From NCBI GenBank assembly GCA_028023455.1, contig JAQFVV010013079.1:122001-186000 (forward strand): a stretch of 64,000 nt of DNA, given 5' to 3'. Below, in pieces: positions 45,641 to 58,090 of the stretch. Numbering within the stretch: position 1 is the stretch's first letter; the number at the start of each line of letters is the position of its first letter. The DNA comes from Epiperipatus broadwayi. Taxonomy: Eukaryota; Onychophora; Udeonychophora; Euonychophora; Peripatidae. A program made the position numbers and the translations under genes. The notes under the pieces were generated by a model. It did not search any database and was not told the DNA's origin. It saw only the letters and a list, made by a program, of their open reading frames with translations.

Positions 45641-48600
45641 GTCTGTCCTGTAGGACAGTTGACACATAAGTATGTAAATATGTACAATAAAAGGTTTTTG
45701 CTAAAAAGTGTCAAAGTGGTTTGTATAAATTGTATTCTATTAAAACTAATTAGAAAAAAAAAAAAAATTATTATTGCTTGACATTACACCATACACTGAA
45801 ATTATACCAAATTTTAGTTACCACGATATAAAAACGTTAAATTAAACATACATCAATGTATATGTAAACAAAGAGAATATATCATATGTGATTTTTTCAG
45901 ATAAATATTGAATATTAAGCTATTATAAAGTAAATGGGCATTTCTTTATTTAAAAATTTATCAATCTATTTATAAAAGAATTAATAAAAATCTGAAATTC
46001 ATTACTAAATAAAAATATAAAATAAAGAATCTTAAAAATGAATGTTTTATTTGTGTTAAAGAAGGAACAAAATAATTAATGAAAACAGATTGCAAACAAA
46101 ACAAAGATTTTACATGTCATTGTTTCAAGAAAGATTATTTTCAGTTTATAAAATCAATGAAATATTTTTTAATTCTTATTATTTTTAAGCATCAAAACGA
46201 ATAATTATTTATTTCTCTTATATATAATGAATTATGCTTTAAAAGTTTAAGTATTTTGAATATTTATTGCAAAATTGCGATTTTTTCTTACTCGTAAATA
46301 TAAAGTAGATTGTTTACATCATAGCTTGTCTTTAAATTTTCTTCAGGCCATATTTACATTAGCTGCTAATATAACATTATATTTTTGAAAATAAAGTATT
46401 ACAAGTCCAAATAAGTTATTAATAATTTAATATTTCTTGATATCTAATAAATATAGTGCAAATTATTTTTAAAAAAATATTTAAAACCATAATAAATTTG
46501 CATATTAGAAAGTGCAATGTCATAAAACACCAAATATTTTACAGCCTTGGCAAGAGACAATGGCTGAACATGTCAGGGCAGGTCTTACGTCTATTGTAAG
46601 AGTGGGTATTTTGAATTTCCTACTTTTTAACACACAGTTTTCAGGAAAAAATTTATTATATTAAAATATACCATTTCAAACATATTTTAACATATAATAC
46701 TTATGAAAACATTCACTAGGGTGTGAATTAGCCAAAAGACGAAATAATTTGAGTCAACCAATCATAAAGATAATTGATCTCAAATGTGCACCATAAATTT
46801 TATGAAATTAAATACAATAAAAAATGAAATAATATCTAAAATTCATAATTGTTATTTATTAATAAATTGTAAATGTAAAGGTGAAAAATTAATATTATAT
46901 ATTATAATGTTTTCCATTTTGCTAGGCCTCTACACGCTAATATAAACTGCACGCAAGTTGATCAAGTTATGTCAAAAAGAAGAAAGTTATATTTCTATTC
47001 TAAAAACATAGCTATATTTCCTGATCAACTCGGCCTATTAATTGCTGAGAATTATGCTATTGATGAAATCAGCTTTTAATTTATTTAATATGGGTGCCAG
47101 GACCTTTTATTCTAAAGAGTCTGCTGAAATAGTCAAATAACATCTCATGAATAAAAAAAGAAAAATACTTTTAAACTAATCGGTATTACATCATACCGTA
47201 ACGAGAATTATTTTTTAAGATTATTATTCCTGGGCTTATTGAAATATATTGGCAAAGGTAAATTTCATTTTAAATCTTATCAAACTAATAATAAATTAAT
47301 AAAAAAATAATAACTATTATTAATAACGCACAAATGAAAATTGATATTAGAAATATTTTTTTTATTATCTGTTTAAGTTAAAATGAGAATTCCTAATCAA
47401 GCAAATTAGAGAGAACACATATTAATTCAGATGTGAAATATTAATAAAATAAATAACAGTTAAACAATTAAAAAGTTCTTGGTTAAATAAGAGTCTCTTG
47501 ATCAATTAAATTAAAGTCACTATCGGGATCCTTTTATACATATATTTTTAAGAATTGTTTGTGAAAGCTTAAATTTGTCACAATCAGGATAATGAAGCAT
47601 AACTTACCAGTAAGTTTTAGTGAATTCACAATGTTTGTAGATAACTATGCATAGTTTTTCGGGGTTAAGATGAGCTCACGGCCATTGATTATAAATTGAT
47701 ATTGGTGCTGGTTCCATAGGCTAGTCACGTAAGCTTCTCTGGTATCCATCAGTAACAATGTCAGTTAAAGCTCCGGTCTACTCTCATATGAAAAACTTTT
47801 TCATCATAGATTGGTATGGATTCTTTAATCCAAAACCAACCAAAAGAATATCAGGCAAACCAAGACGTTCCTCCAACTGAACCTCTCCTTTTTATACTAG
47901 AGGTCCAGTTTTCAGACTTCTGCACATGCTATTATCATGGTGTTTTGTGTTTATAATCTTATACAGTCTTTATCATTTATCAATTACTAAGTTCTCATTT
48001 TTTTATCAAGTTTCACGGCCATGTTTAATTAGCTAAAATATTTTTCTTTTAGCTTATCTTTTTACTTGCTTTTGGAATTCTTTTGTTCTCTCCAATTCTA
48101 CTTTTATTTCTAATTACATTAAAAAAAAAATATGAAAGAATAATTTAACTTTCATTGTACGTTTTTTTTTTTTAAAAAAATTATAGTCAAAAAAAAATCT
48201 AAATTTACTTTTATCTTTTTTAGCTTTTACTAAATGCCAATATATTTGCAACATATATAAATAAATGTTACAATATATAAAATATGCTGCAGTAGTCAGT
48301 AATATTCTATTTTTCAAGAATTTAGATTACACAATTCACAACTCATACAATGATACAAATATAATTACTTAAAATGAAAAAAATTATAATGTTTAACTTT
48401 TTTCATTGCAGGTTTGCTGACAATCCCCATCATTTGTTTGGTTTATATTTCCCACATTTATTTTACAATTAAACCATTATATTTTATATCAACAAATTTG
48501 ACTTTAATTATTAAAAATATAAATTTATAAATGAAAAATACTTTTAAAAAAATAGTTAATTTTAAATAGAAAATAGTAATAAACTGAATGTCATTTCATG

Positions 48601-48791
48601 ACATTAGCCTTTTTTATTGAATAGTTTCTTCATTGCCAATTAAAAAACTGACCAAAATATTTATTTAACTTCCTTTCTCAAATTCAATTGAATTATATTC
48701 TTAAGTCATTATAAAGCAATGAAGATTTGTTGTGAAATTTAAAATTGCACTTATAATTTTTTTAAATGGCAAATATTTTACTATATATTTG
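45641..48791. other. unassigned AT-rich DNA
   Basis: About 3.1 kb with no recognised element. 47,660-47,950 is clearly less AT-rich and includes a 43-codon plus frame (from ATG at 47,759) with balanced composition but no recognisable domain and no second copy in the window. Patches at 46,540-46,620 are similar. Confidence 0.4.
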
Positions 48792-48985
48792 TGAAAATGA
48801 GATCAAAAACGGGCAAAACTCTCCATACAGAAGGTGCCACTCAGTGCAAGCCTGAATAATCAATGGATGCCAGAAGACTTGTGCATAAAATCCCTATCTA
48901 ATGCCTACTTAGAGAATTTTGCCTGTTTTAATAACAGTTATGAGCAAGCATAAGAAATGGTGATCATGTGATGAAAATGAGGTCA
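48792..48985. mobile_element. family C insertion C3 with 14-bp TSD
   Basis: Direct repeats TGAAAATGAGATCA (48,792-48,805) and TGAAAATGAGGTCA (48,972-48,985; one mismatch) flank 48,806-48,971. The left arm is antisense C up to 'ctaatgcctactta'; the right arm is sense C 3' end ('gagaattttgcctg..gatcatgtga'). The hammerhead is absent because both arms are truncated before it. Confidence 0.88.
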
Positions 48986-49673
48986 ATTGTAATATTTTTA
49001 TTATCAATAAGATTTCATGATTTGTCATCTTAAAAACATTTTCAGATAAAATTTAATTATAATCAATCGTAAATATATTTCTTTTTGAATAAATACTATA
49101 TAAATAGTTTTCTAAAATAAAGATAATTATTTTAATAAACTACAAAAAATATACAATTTTTTTCTTTAAATTAAAATAGAAGATGTTCATTTTCAAAAAT
49201 TCTTACAAGCATTTTCTAATCCAGGAAACAAAGCATCGACCAATCAGTAGCATTGTCAGCTTATACAGGATTTTCTGTACTATACTGCCATGTTAAGAGT
49301 CTTTTATTTAATAAATTAATATATATTTCAGTTCCAAATCCTGACATCAATTGCATGAAAAACCAGTAAATTAAAGCTAAAGCTGAAAGTGACTGCAACA
49401 ACATTAAGATTTCATGATAAACTGATGATCAAATAAAGTAAGTTAAAAACAAAATTTACATAAAAATCTTCCTCATTTTTGTAAGTTGATCAAAATCATA
49501 ATAACTTATTTATGAATTTGTCTAATCTAATAAACAACTCAGCCAACAAAGGTGAAATTGCTAATGAAGCTGTTTTCTGATAAACACTGAAAAATATGCT
49601 CCTTCTTAATTAATACATATATACTTAATAAATATATAATTGATGGACTGGATAAAATATGTAAATCAAAAAC
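48986..49673. other. unassigned AT-rich DNA
   Basis: No supported feature. Confidence 0.5.
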
Positions 49674-49822
49674 AAGTAGAACAGTGTTAAACCACTAAAC
49701 ATCACATGATCACTATCTTTTATGCTAGTACATAACTGTTATTAAAACAGGCAAAACTCTCCATACAGTAGTGCCATAAGGCTTGTGCATAAAATCCCCA
49801 TTTAGTGCCTACTCATCCAATT

Positions 49823-49864
49823 TCCCCAGATTAGTTTTTGGTTTGTGTCCTTCATCAGTGAGAA
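49823..49864 (-). ncRNA. degenerate hammerhead (family C, C4)
   Basis: Core CTGATGA intact, stem I TTCTCA/TGGGGA, but GAAA is AAAA (G12 changed), stem II is weakened and the cleavage triplet reads AUC. Predicted inactive. Confidence 0.7.
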
Positions 49865-50066
49865 GCTTTGGATCTGAGAACACTGCACCTAGATCATAGA
49901 ATCTAATGCAATTCATATGACTATATAAGTTATTGAGCTTAAATTGAAAATATGATTGTTTTCAATTTTATTTTCATAGTTTTGTAGTTAAATAGAGATA
50001 AAAGGTGACTGCTGGAGGGTTGCATTAGATCCTAAGATCTAGGTGCAGTACTCTCAGATCCAAAGT

Positions 50067-50108
50067 TCCTCACTGATGAAAGCCACAAGCCAAAAACTAG
50101 TCTGGGTA
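50067..50108 (+). ncRNA. degenerate hammerhead (family C, C5)
   Basis: Core CTGATGA, stem II GCC..AGCC region and GUC cleavage site retained, stem I TCCTCA/TGGGTA partly paired, GAAA changed to AAAA as in C4. Both arms of the same insertion sharing this change suggests it was already in the source RNA. Confidence 0.7.
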
Positions 50109-50529
50109 TATTGAATGAGTAGGCACTAGATGGAAATTTTATGCACAAACCTTCTGGGATCCATTGATTACTCTGGTTGGCACTGAATGGCACTACTGTA
50201 TGGAGAGTTTTGCCTGTTTTAAGTAGAATAGTGGTTTTATTATTTAATCTGAGTGGCATCACAACTTTAGAAACTATTTAAGATAGAATTTTAACCCTCG
50301 ACCTTTACAAATATATATGTATTGTAATGCTAGCAAGAGATATGTGTTACGAAACAAACATATCTCTAGAATTACATATTTATAATTTAAAAATAAATGA
50401 TTAAATTATTAATAAAAACGAAAATATAAAAAATTTAAAATGTTTTAGAGTGGTTTTCTTTTGTTTAAAATGCAGTTTTGTGAAAATAAAAAAAAGATTG
50501 TATTATATTTTTCTTTTTTAAAAAAAAAA

Positions 50530-50547
50530 GAGAGAGAGAGAGAGAGA
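50530..50547. repeat. (AG)n microsatellite
   Basis: About nine AG units following a poly-A run. Confidence 0.85.
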
Positions 50548-50884
50548 ACAGGATAGGGAAAGATTTTTAAAGAAAATTTTTTTTTTAAAGAAAACTCTTT
50601 TTGCCTTATAAAGTAAAAATAAGTTAGGAGAATAAATGGTAAAAATAAATCATAGCAGAAATCATAAATAAAAGGATTAATTAATGAATTTTGGAATGCT
50701 AGTGAGATTTCTGATTGATAATGATATTGAAATTGTATTAATTAAAAACAATATAAACTATTGATGAGATAGTAGATTAATTTAAGCAACAGTTAAATTA
50801 AAGCAAATGTAAAAATAATTAATTAAAAAAAAACAGATTAGAGTTGTGATCAAACTTAATAAACTACAATAATGAATTAAAACA

Positions 50885-51311
50885 ATGAAAGAAAAAAAGT
50901 ATATAAAGTTGTTGTGGCCTATTCATTCCACTCTTAATCTTTGTAGTCATGATAACACAATGCATTCTCGAATTTTCAAATTTGCAACATCCAGTTTCAG
51001 TTTAAAGCTGCCAGAAATCTGTGTCATCTACACATGGACATTTTCAGTCTTCATTTCCATATTTTTTTCTAGTTTTAGAAAAGGTAAGTTTGATTTTTCT
51101 ACAATGAAAATTAAAAATTTTATGATAATTTGTGTGATCAAGTAAATTCAATTTTTTTGTGTTTCTTTCAGTTTTTTCAGTTTTAACGGAATTGAGTTGC
51201 CCTAAAATTTACATGGGAAAAAATGCAAAATTTTTAATCTGCTTAGTTTGTATAATGAATGAACATTATTGGGAACAGAAACTCTTTTCAGTATATACAA
51301 TAGATATTTAG
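50885..51311 (+). CDS. candidate two-exon gene, function unknown
   Basis: A plus frame from ATG at 50,885 runs to AAAAG|GTAAGTTT, a strong splice-donor match (intron from 51,084). A matching acceptor, 'ttgtgtttctttcag', ends at 51,171, giving an 88-bp intron. Splicing keeps the frame open for a further 45 codons to TAG at 51,309-51,311, for a predicted protein of about 112 residues. It has one hydrophobic segment ('ICVIYTWTFSVFISIFF') just before the junction and 'SVLTELSCPKIYMGKNAKF' after it. No known domain is recognised, the region has no repeat match, and it could still be a chance arrangement. Confidence 0.25.
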
Positions 51312-53434
51312 ACATTTATTTTACAGGTTGGGTATTATTTGTGAATAACGTGGCCTGTTATTCTGGCATTAATAAAGATATAAACACAAGAATTTATTAA
51401 TCAAGATAGTGATTTGTTTGATTTTAAAGCTTACACTACAAAATAACTAGTAATATGCATTGTACAAATATTACCCAGATTTGTAACAACTTATAAGTCA
51501 TTTTATTTCTACTTTATTGTTTATCTGTAATAACTTTGCATTCATGTGTTAATGTTATACTTTTTAATTTGTGATATATTTGGCTTAAAGCACTTTCAGA
51601 GTTGAGCACTATGATCATAGTTGTATAATGTTATTTAGGTTGATTTTTTATATTATCTATTTACTAGAATTAACAAATAAATAGGTTAATTTTTATATTC
51701 CATCAGTTTGATAATTGGACATTATTAGCTATTTAATATAGAACATTGTTCTTATTTATGATATACTAAGCTTGAATTATTTTCCTCATTCTATCATCAT
51801 ATTCCATATTCATTATTTTGGCATTTTGTGGATCAAAATTGTGTTTTAATTTTAAAATGCAGATTACATTCTAGATTTATTTAGTCTGTTTTTATAGGTA
51901 CTTGTGTGGAACTATTATTGTGGCATAATGTTAGGTCATGTATCTCATAAAATATTTGCAGAATTTTGTCCTCTAAATTCCATATTCAATAATAAATATT
52001 ATATAATGAAATTCTCTTGGCAATGGGTCTATCTGTTATCAAAATAATGTTTTCTAACACTAGCAAAAATGAAAGAAAAAACCAACAAAGCCTTCTTAGA
52101 GAAAGATAAGTATATTATGAACAAAAGATATATAGATAATAGACTTGTCAGTGAATTATTTCTAGATCAAACAATTAATCAAAACAAAATCAAATTAGAC
52201 TATAAAGCCATTAGAAATAAGAAATACATAAAAGATCTAATGAGTCATAGATTACATCCAAAAAACATTCAATAAAAAAATTAAATATTTAACATCACAA
52301 TAAAATAGAATTTAAGGCAACAAGATGACAACAAATTGTGGATTACAATGCTTTACATACCAAAAAAAATAGCTAAAAAATTCCTGCAAAAATAGAATAT
52401 CAACTTCCAAATGCCAGCCAGCTTCAATAAACTGATCAATAATACCAAATATAAATTTTATAAATCCCAAATCTATGAGGTTTAGTGTAATGTCTGTAAT
52501 GTCCCAGAATACATGTTTATATATTATGGAGAATTCTGGTCTAATATCCCACAACTGCTACAGTGCAAGTATCTATACAAACAGGTTAAACAAAAACCAT
52601 ATGTCTGTATTTTTATATCTCAAATAAGAACAGAGACATATCTTTGAACCACAAGCATCAAAACTAATATGTTTGGAAGTAGTACATCATAAACAACATT
52701 ATAAACAAAAGTGTTAATAGCATCCAATTTTCAAGATGGTAGAAAATATAAATTAGCTCATTTACATGTTTAAAATGCTCAATTTTGGTGCTTGGCATTG
52801 CAACTGCACAAAATCAAACATATAACAAATAAAAAAAAAAACTATCAGACATATTCACCACTTACATGTAAATAAAGATAAAATCTATCAATTTGTATAT
52901 CTATTTTTCAATTGTTTCTCCATCTGTATAATAATTAACTAAAACAAATGTATAAAAAGTAAATAAAAAACAAAACACAATTATTTGTATTAACCGCTGC
53001 TTTTAACATTTCAACCAAGCACATAAGTACAAACATTAGACATAAAAATAATGTAATCTGTAAGTTGTTTACAATTGCAAAAAGTTCTGTTAGCTAATAC
53101 TGTACTATATTTTTCTAATCCAAATTATCTTTTTTTCTAGTAGCTTATAATAATACTGCTTCAGTAGTTAAATATTTCTTTCAGCCAATTATGTTTAAAA
53201 TATTAATAGATTTGTTTCAAAGTTACCTAATTCTTGAAGCGAGAATAAAATGCACTAAATCTAATTACACACTGAAAAATAGAGATTAAGTCATCACAAA
53301 AATTATTTGAAAACAAAAAAAAAAATGTTGAGGATTTTTAGTAAATAGAAGTTACTACCTAGAATTGTTTAATTTTATTTATTTTATATGAATTTGTATC
53401 TAAGCTTACCTTTTATTTATGCTATTCAAGTCAA
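51312..53434. other. unassigned AT-rich DNA
   Basis: No supported feature. The frames at 52,069-52,275 (plus) and 52,312-52,554 (minus) are unrecognised; the first is lysine/asparagine-rich. Confidence 0.45.
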
Positions 53435-53506
53435 GCGTTGATGGCCTAGGGGTTAGCCTAGCTGCCTTCCACGCAGCTCGCTCGGGTTCGCTTCCCGGTC
53501 AACGCA
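53435..53506 (+). tRNA. tRNA-Gly(UCC) gene or close derivative
   Basis: 72 nt folding as a tRNA: acceptor GCGTTGA/TCAACGC (7 bp, perfect), anticodon stem GCTGC/GCAGC (perfect) with loop CTTCCAC and anticodon TCC (53,468-53,470), T stem TCGGG/CCCGG (one U-G). It closely resembles animal tRNA-Gly(UCC). Oddities: the T loop is TTCGCTT, so the invariant A58 is C, which also weakens the B box; and the D arm is atypical. The same C58 and the same 3' flank 'TTTGACAT' occur in the 39.1-kb copy. No oligo-T terminator lies directly downstream. Either a slightly damaged tRNA gene or the head of a tRNA-Gly-derived SINE. Confidence 0.7.
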
Positions 53507-53689
53507 TTTGACATGTGAACATGCATTATTCAATAGAAGTAAATATGATTTTAAAATTAATTTCAAAATATAGTATTTCTTAAAAAATCAAATATCAGAA
53601 CCCATTAAATAATAACATAAAATAATCTTTGATATTTTGATTATATTTATTATCACCAACTTACAAAAACATTTTTTTTTTTTAATGTA

Positions 53690-53850
53690 GCATTAAATTG
53701 TGATATGAAATAGAGTGGTGAATAGTGGGTCGTATGAAAGTAGTGCTCATATACCCTATATATTAGATATATTGATACAGATATATAATAAGCTTGTATT
53801 TCAGTTACTATATAATGTTGTGAAATGCAAAAACCTGTATATATAAAGAG
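53690..53850 (+). repeat. family A fragment
   Basis: Matches the 3' part of family A in sense orientation ('agtgggtcgtatgaaag', 'gctcatataccctatata', '..ataataagcttgtatttcagtta') without the hammerhead. Confidence 0.65.
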
Positions 53851-54743
53851 AAAATAAAATTGTTACGTTTTTTTTTATTTTTTAGTATAAACTTTAGAAT
53901 AGTTTAGAGATTAATAATTTATATTGTTAAGTTTTTAAATCAAACTTACGATCTCTCTCTCACTCTCTCTCTCTCGCACATATATATATATACCAAATAT
54001 TCTAATATTAATATCTTTTATCTCAGCCATAATTTTGATTATGAATTCGATTTGCTGATAAAAATAAGATTAATGTAAATACTAAGTCATTAATTTTAAG
54101 ACCAAAACCTGAAAATGTCAATAGTTACAGAGCAAAGCTCAAAAATATGCCACACTTATTTCTCATTTATTTTCTAATTAATCCATTCTTTGACCTTAAA
54201 TATGTAAATAAATTTGGACATGCTCTCGTTATTGTTCTGAACAAATCACAAACAGATAGTAGTTTCATAACTATGTTTGCCTCGATAGTGATGATCTCAT
54301 GCAGATTTTGAAATTTTAGCTGTTATAATGCTACGGTGATCATTATATCTTCTCTAGTTTGTTTGAAGTTATCTATAAATCATCATCTGCAGTTATTTGT
54401 TTACACAATTACAATATTAAAGGTATTATTTACAAAACTGAAGATATCAACAGTGTATAGGCATTTTAGTCAACAGCAGTAGTTTTTGCATGATTGACAA
54501 TATTGTATTTAAATGTTAATGCCATGAGGAAGGTGGCCTAGATGTCAAAAGAATTGTCACCTTAAAAAAAATTTCTTTGAAAACTTTTATTGTTAAAGAG
54601 AATCTTAAAATGATTGTTATGAAATGTTGCAATTTCTATTTTCCAACTATAACTGCCTTTGTCAAATAGTAAAAAAAATTATTATTTTTAATAAGTTTAA
54701 TAAAATAAATAATATTATACCATTTAATATTTATTTCTTACTT
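53851..54743. other. unassigned AT-rich DNA with (CT)n
   Basis: A CT/TC-rich microsatellite at about 53,951-53,975 followed by a TA run. Otherwise no supported feature. Confidence 0.5.
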
Positions 54744-55147
54744 TGATGGCAACTAATCTATAATTTATTTTATTTTAATAGCATAGAATATAAATCATCA
54801 TCAATGATTATCAGTCCACTGCAGGATAAAGGTTTCTCCAAGTTTAATTCATATTTTCCAATCTTTAGCTTCTCTTCTGCACACTTTCTTATTTCATCCA
54901 TCCATCTCACATGTAGTCTCTTTCTAGGTCTTCTACAATCCCTTGTGATGGCAACTAACCTATAATTTATTTTATTTTAATAGCATAGAATATAAATCAT
55001 TATCAATGATTATCAATCCACTGCAGGATAAAGGTTTCTCCAAGTTTAATTCATATTTTCCAATCTTTAGCTTCTCTTCTGCACACTTTCTTATTTCATC
55101 CATCTATCTCACATGTAGTGTCTTTCTGGGTCTTCTACAATCCCTTG
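54744..55147 (-). repeat. two tandem 202-bp copies of RTE 3' end plus flank
   Basis: Units start at 54,744 and 54,946, and a third start at 55,148 leads into the long RTE copy; the period is exactly 202 bp. Each unit contains about 50 bp of what appears to be the insertion-site flank ('tgatggcaactaa', 'agcatagaatataaatc') plus the last 150 bp or so of the RTE element. The copies differ at several bases, so the array is not recent. Confidence 0.85.
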
Positions 55148-55173
55148 TGATGGCAACTAACCTATAATTTATT

Positions 55174-55600
55174 TTATTTTAACAGCATAGAATATAAATC
55201 ATCATCAATGATTATCAATCCACTGCAGGATAAAGGTTTCTCCAAGTTTAATTCATATTTTCCAATCTTTAGCTTCTCTTCTGCACACTTTCTTATTTCA
55301 TCCATCCATCTCACATGTGGTCTCTTTCTGAGTCTTTTACAATCCCTTGTAATCCCGTTTAATATTTCAATTTTCCATCTATTATCATCTCTTCTAGCAA
55401 TATGTCCAGCCCAACTCCACTTTAATCTTTTAATTTTTTCAATGAGGTCAGTAACACCTATTTGTTCTCTTACCCATACATTGCATTTTTGATCTCTTCT
55501 TGTTATTCCCAACATGCATCTCTCCATACTTATTTGAGTGGTCTGGAGTCTCTGTATTGCTCTTCAATTAAGTGTCCAAGTCTCAGATCCATAAGTAAAA
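55174..55600 (-). pseudogene. RTE C-terminal domain
   Basis: A 117-codon frame (55,174-55,527) with 'MERCMLGITRRDQK', 'RLKWSWAGHIARRDDNRW' and 'RKRPHVRWMDEIRK', the RTE-specific C-terminal signature. An in-frame break separates it from the upstream 'TYGSETWTLN' block at about 55,570-55,600. Confidence 0.85.
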
Positions 55601-55605
55601 ACTGG

Positions 55606-57129
55606 TCAAACACAATTGTTAAAAACCTTCAATTTTAAACACATAGGCATATTTCCTTTTAGTATCAAGTTATTTCTACCAAAAGCACTCCAACCAAGTT
55701 TAATTCTATGATTAATTTCATCTATTATGTTTCTATCTGTATTAATAATCTGGCCAAGGTATTTGTAAGTGTTAACTTCTTCTAACTCATCATCCATCTT
55801 TATTTCCATATTTTGAGCAAATCAATTAAACATTACTTTAGTTTTTTGAACATTTATTCTTAGTCCTACTTTCCTACTTTCATCTGATAACTCCTGAAAC
55901 ATTTCCTGCAGCTCTGAAGCATTATTTGCAAAAACAACTATATCATCTGCAAAATCTAAATGACTTAAATAATCTCCATTTACTTTCACTCCTTTAGTTT
56001 CCCATTTTAATCCACAAAATACTTCTTGCAACACTGCTATAAAAGGTTTTGAAGATATGGAGTCACCTTGTCTTACACTCTTCTCAATGTTGACTGTCCC
56101 AGTATCATTATGTAATCTAATTGTTGCTGTTGCATTTTTATAAATATTCTTTAAAATATGACAATATCCTGTATCTATACCTTGATAATCCAATGATTTA
56201 ATCACTGAAGAAATGTTTATAGAGTCAAATGCCTTTTCATAATCTACAAATCCAAAACATAATGGCAACTCATATTCATTTGTCCTTTCTATAACCTCTC
56301 TCAATACCTGGATATGATCTACTGTACTAAACCACTTTTAAATCCAGCTTGTTCTCTTGTTTGGTGGAAATCCAATGTTCTCTGTAGACGAGTTGTAATT
56401 ATCTTGGTAAAAATTTTGTATAAAACTGATAAAAGGCTGATAGGTCTGTAATTTCTAATATCTTCTTTATCATTTTAAATATTAATATTATTTCTGAATT
56501 CTTCAAGTCATCAGCTACATCTTTATCATTTAGACATTTGGTATATAACTTTGCTAATTTTTTTTCTATTTCTTCACCTGCTTCTTTAATATATCAATTA
56601 TAATTCCATCATCACCTGGAGCCTTTCCTTTCTTTATACATTTAATTACATGTTTCACTTCTTCATTTAAAATTCTGGGCAATTCAGAAGATGTAATACA
56701 TATAGGAGGTACTTGTTCTTTATTACTATATAATTCTTGATAAAAATCTTCTACCCATTTTATGATATCATCTCTTTTTTTAGTAATAATTCCATCTTTT
56801 TTTCTTATTGCAGATATAAATTTCCTACCAATACCAAAATGTTGTTTTACACACTTGAGACTTTTATTTTCTTCTACAGCTGTCCTTGCTAGTTCACATT
56901 TATACTTTCTTATATCATTTTCAACCTTTTTTTGTACCATTTTACAAAATTTGTGATATTCAATCTTTTTTAATGCATCATTTTTGTATATCTTTATATT
57001 CCTTTTTTTCTTCATAAATTCTCTAGTCTCAGTAGAAATTCTATTGGTCAATTGTTGCTTTTTTCTACCATCTATTTTTGTTGCAGTTTTTAAAAGTGTA
57101 TCAGTTATTTTCATATTAATTTTATTCAA
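55606..57129 (-). pseudogene. RTE reverse transcriptase
   Basis: Three frames in series. 57,129-56,566: linker plus 'KCIKKGKAPGDDGI' (RT block 1). 56,304-55,822: motif A 'FVDYEKAFDSI' (residues 19-29), motif B 'VRQGDSIS' (77-84), catalytic 'FADD' (118-121). 55,809-55,606: 'EEVNTYKYLGQII', the downstream thumb block. RT motifs are intact where visible; stops and shifts lie between the frames at about 56,310-56,560 and 55,810-55,820. Confidence 0.87.
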
Positions 57130-57297
57130 ATCTGAATCATGTTCAAAATCTACTAATATTTGAAACTGATTTGTAAATTCTAATTTAAATTCATTGGAAT
57201 GTTTCTGACGATTATAAATATTAACTGTAAAAATTGTTTTTCTTAATAATTTCTGTCTGTCTAGTTTTACATTAACACATATCTTACATCTTACTAA

Positions 57298-58000
57298 TTG
57301 ATGATCATTTCCTGCTTTAAATTTATTAAGAACATTACAATCTTAAAATATGTATTTTCTGTTAGTCAAAATATAATCCAATTCTGCTATACCTTCATTG
57401 GGATCCTTCCATGTCAATTTCCTTTTAACATTTTTCTCAAAAGAAGAATTCATAATATAAAGTTTTTCTTTATTCAGCAAACTCCACTAGTCTATGTCCT
57501 CTCTCATTTCTATTACTATAACCAAAATTACCTACAGCACTTTCATCTTTCATTTGTTTACCAATTCTAGCATTAAAGTCTCACATAACAATTTTAAAAT
57601 GTTGTTTACTCTGATTGAAAGCCTTTTGTACATCCATATAAAAATCTTCTACTACTTCATCACTATGAGAACTTGTTGGGGCATAAATCTGAATTATCTG
57701 CATTTGGTATCTGCTATTAAGTTGTATATCTAATCTTACCACTCTATCTGATACACCATCAATCTCCATAATGTTGTTCTTCCACCTTTTATTTATAATG
57801 AATTCTACTCCACTTGTATTTCCAAAATTTGTGCCTTTATAATAGAGTATATGTCCACTTTTTAAAGCAATTGTTTCTTAAACTTTTCTTCTAACTTCAC
57901 AAAGTCCAATAATGTCCCATTTATTATAAGACAGTTTTTCTTCTAACTCTTGCAATCTTCCTTCACTTGAAAAAGATCTGCGGTTGTAAGTAACTAAATA
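57298..58000 (-). pseudogene. RTE endonuclease domain
   Basis: The frame 57,769-57,581 reads 'MEIDGVSDRVVRLDIQLNSRYQMQIIQIYAPTS', typical of the RTE endonuclease (the Y-A-P block). It stops just before the GDFNARIG block, which is present in a shifted frame at about 57,560-57,590. The H..SDH region is at about 57,290-57,310. Broken. Confidence 0.8.
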
Positions 58001-58090
58001 AAAAGTCATCATCAAATGGCAGCCTGGGTCTGCAATCAGGGAATTCTTAGCACCCTGACTTTACAGCCTCCTGGGAATAAGGGCCATGAT

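Larger units (their letters stand above)
49674..50236. mobile_element. family C foldback C4/C5, longest copy, with TSD
   Basis: Flanked by AAGTAGAACAGTGTT (49,674-49,688) and AAGTAGAATAGTGGTT (50,221-50,236), an imperfect 15-bp duplication. The left arm is antisense C with its full 3' end ('aaaccactaaacatcac'); the right arm is sense C truncated at its 3' end after 'gcctgtttt'. Each arm includes a hammerhead and about 45 bp upstream of it ('gatctgagaacactgcacc' and its complement), with about 100 bp of unpaired DNA in the centre. The minus open frame 50,032-50,262 is antisense repeat. Confidence 0.85.
55148..58090 (-). mobile_element. RTE-clade LINE, near full length, minus strand
   Basis: The best-preserved RTE copy, read from about 58,090 to about 55,195. 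Same layout as the plus copy at 41.2-44.15 kb: a 5' region shared up to 'ggccatgatttattta' (about 58,085), endonuclease, RT, C-terminal domain, and a short 3' end rich in ATC/TGA. Frames remain open for up to 187 codons but are separated by stops and shifts. Confidence 0.87.
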
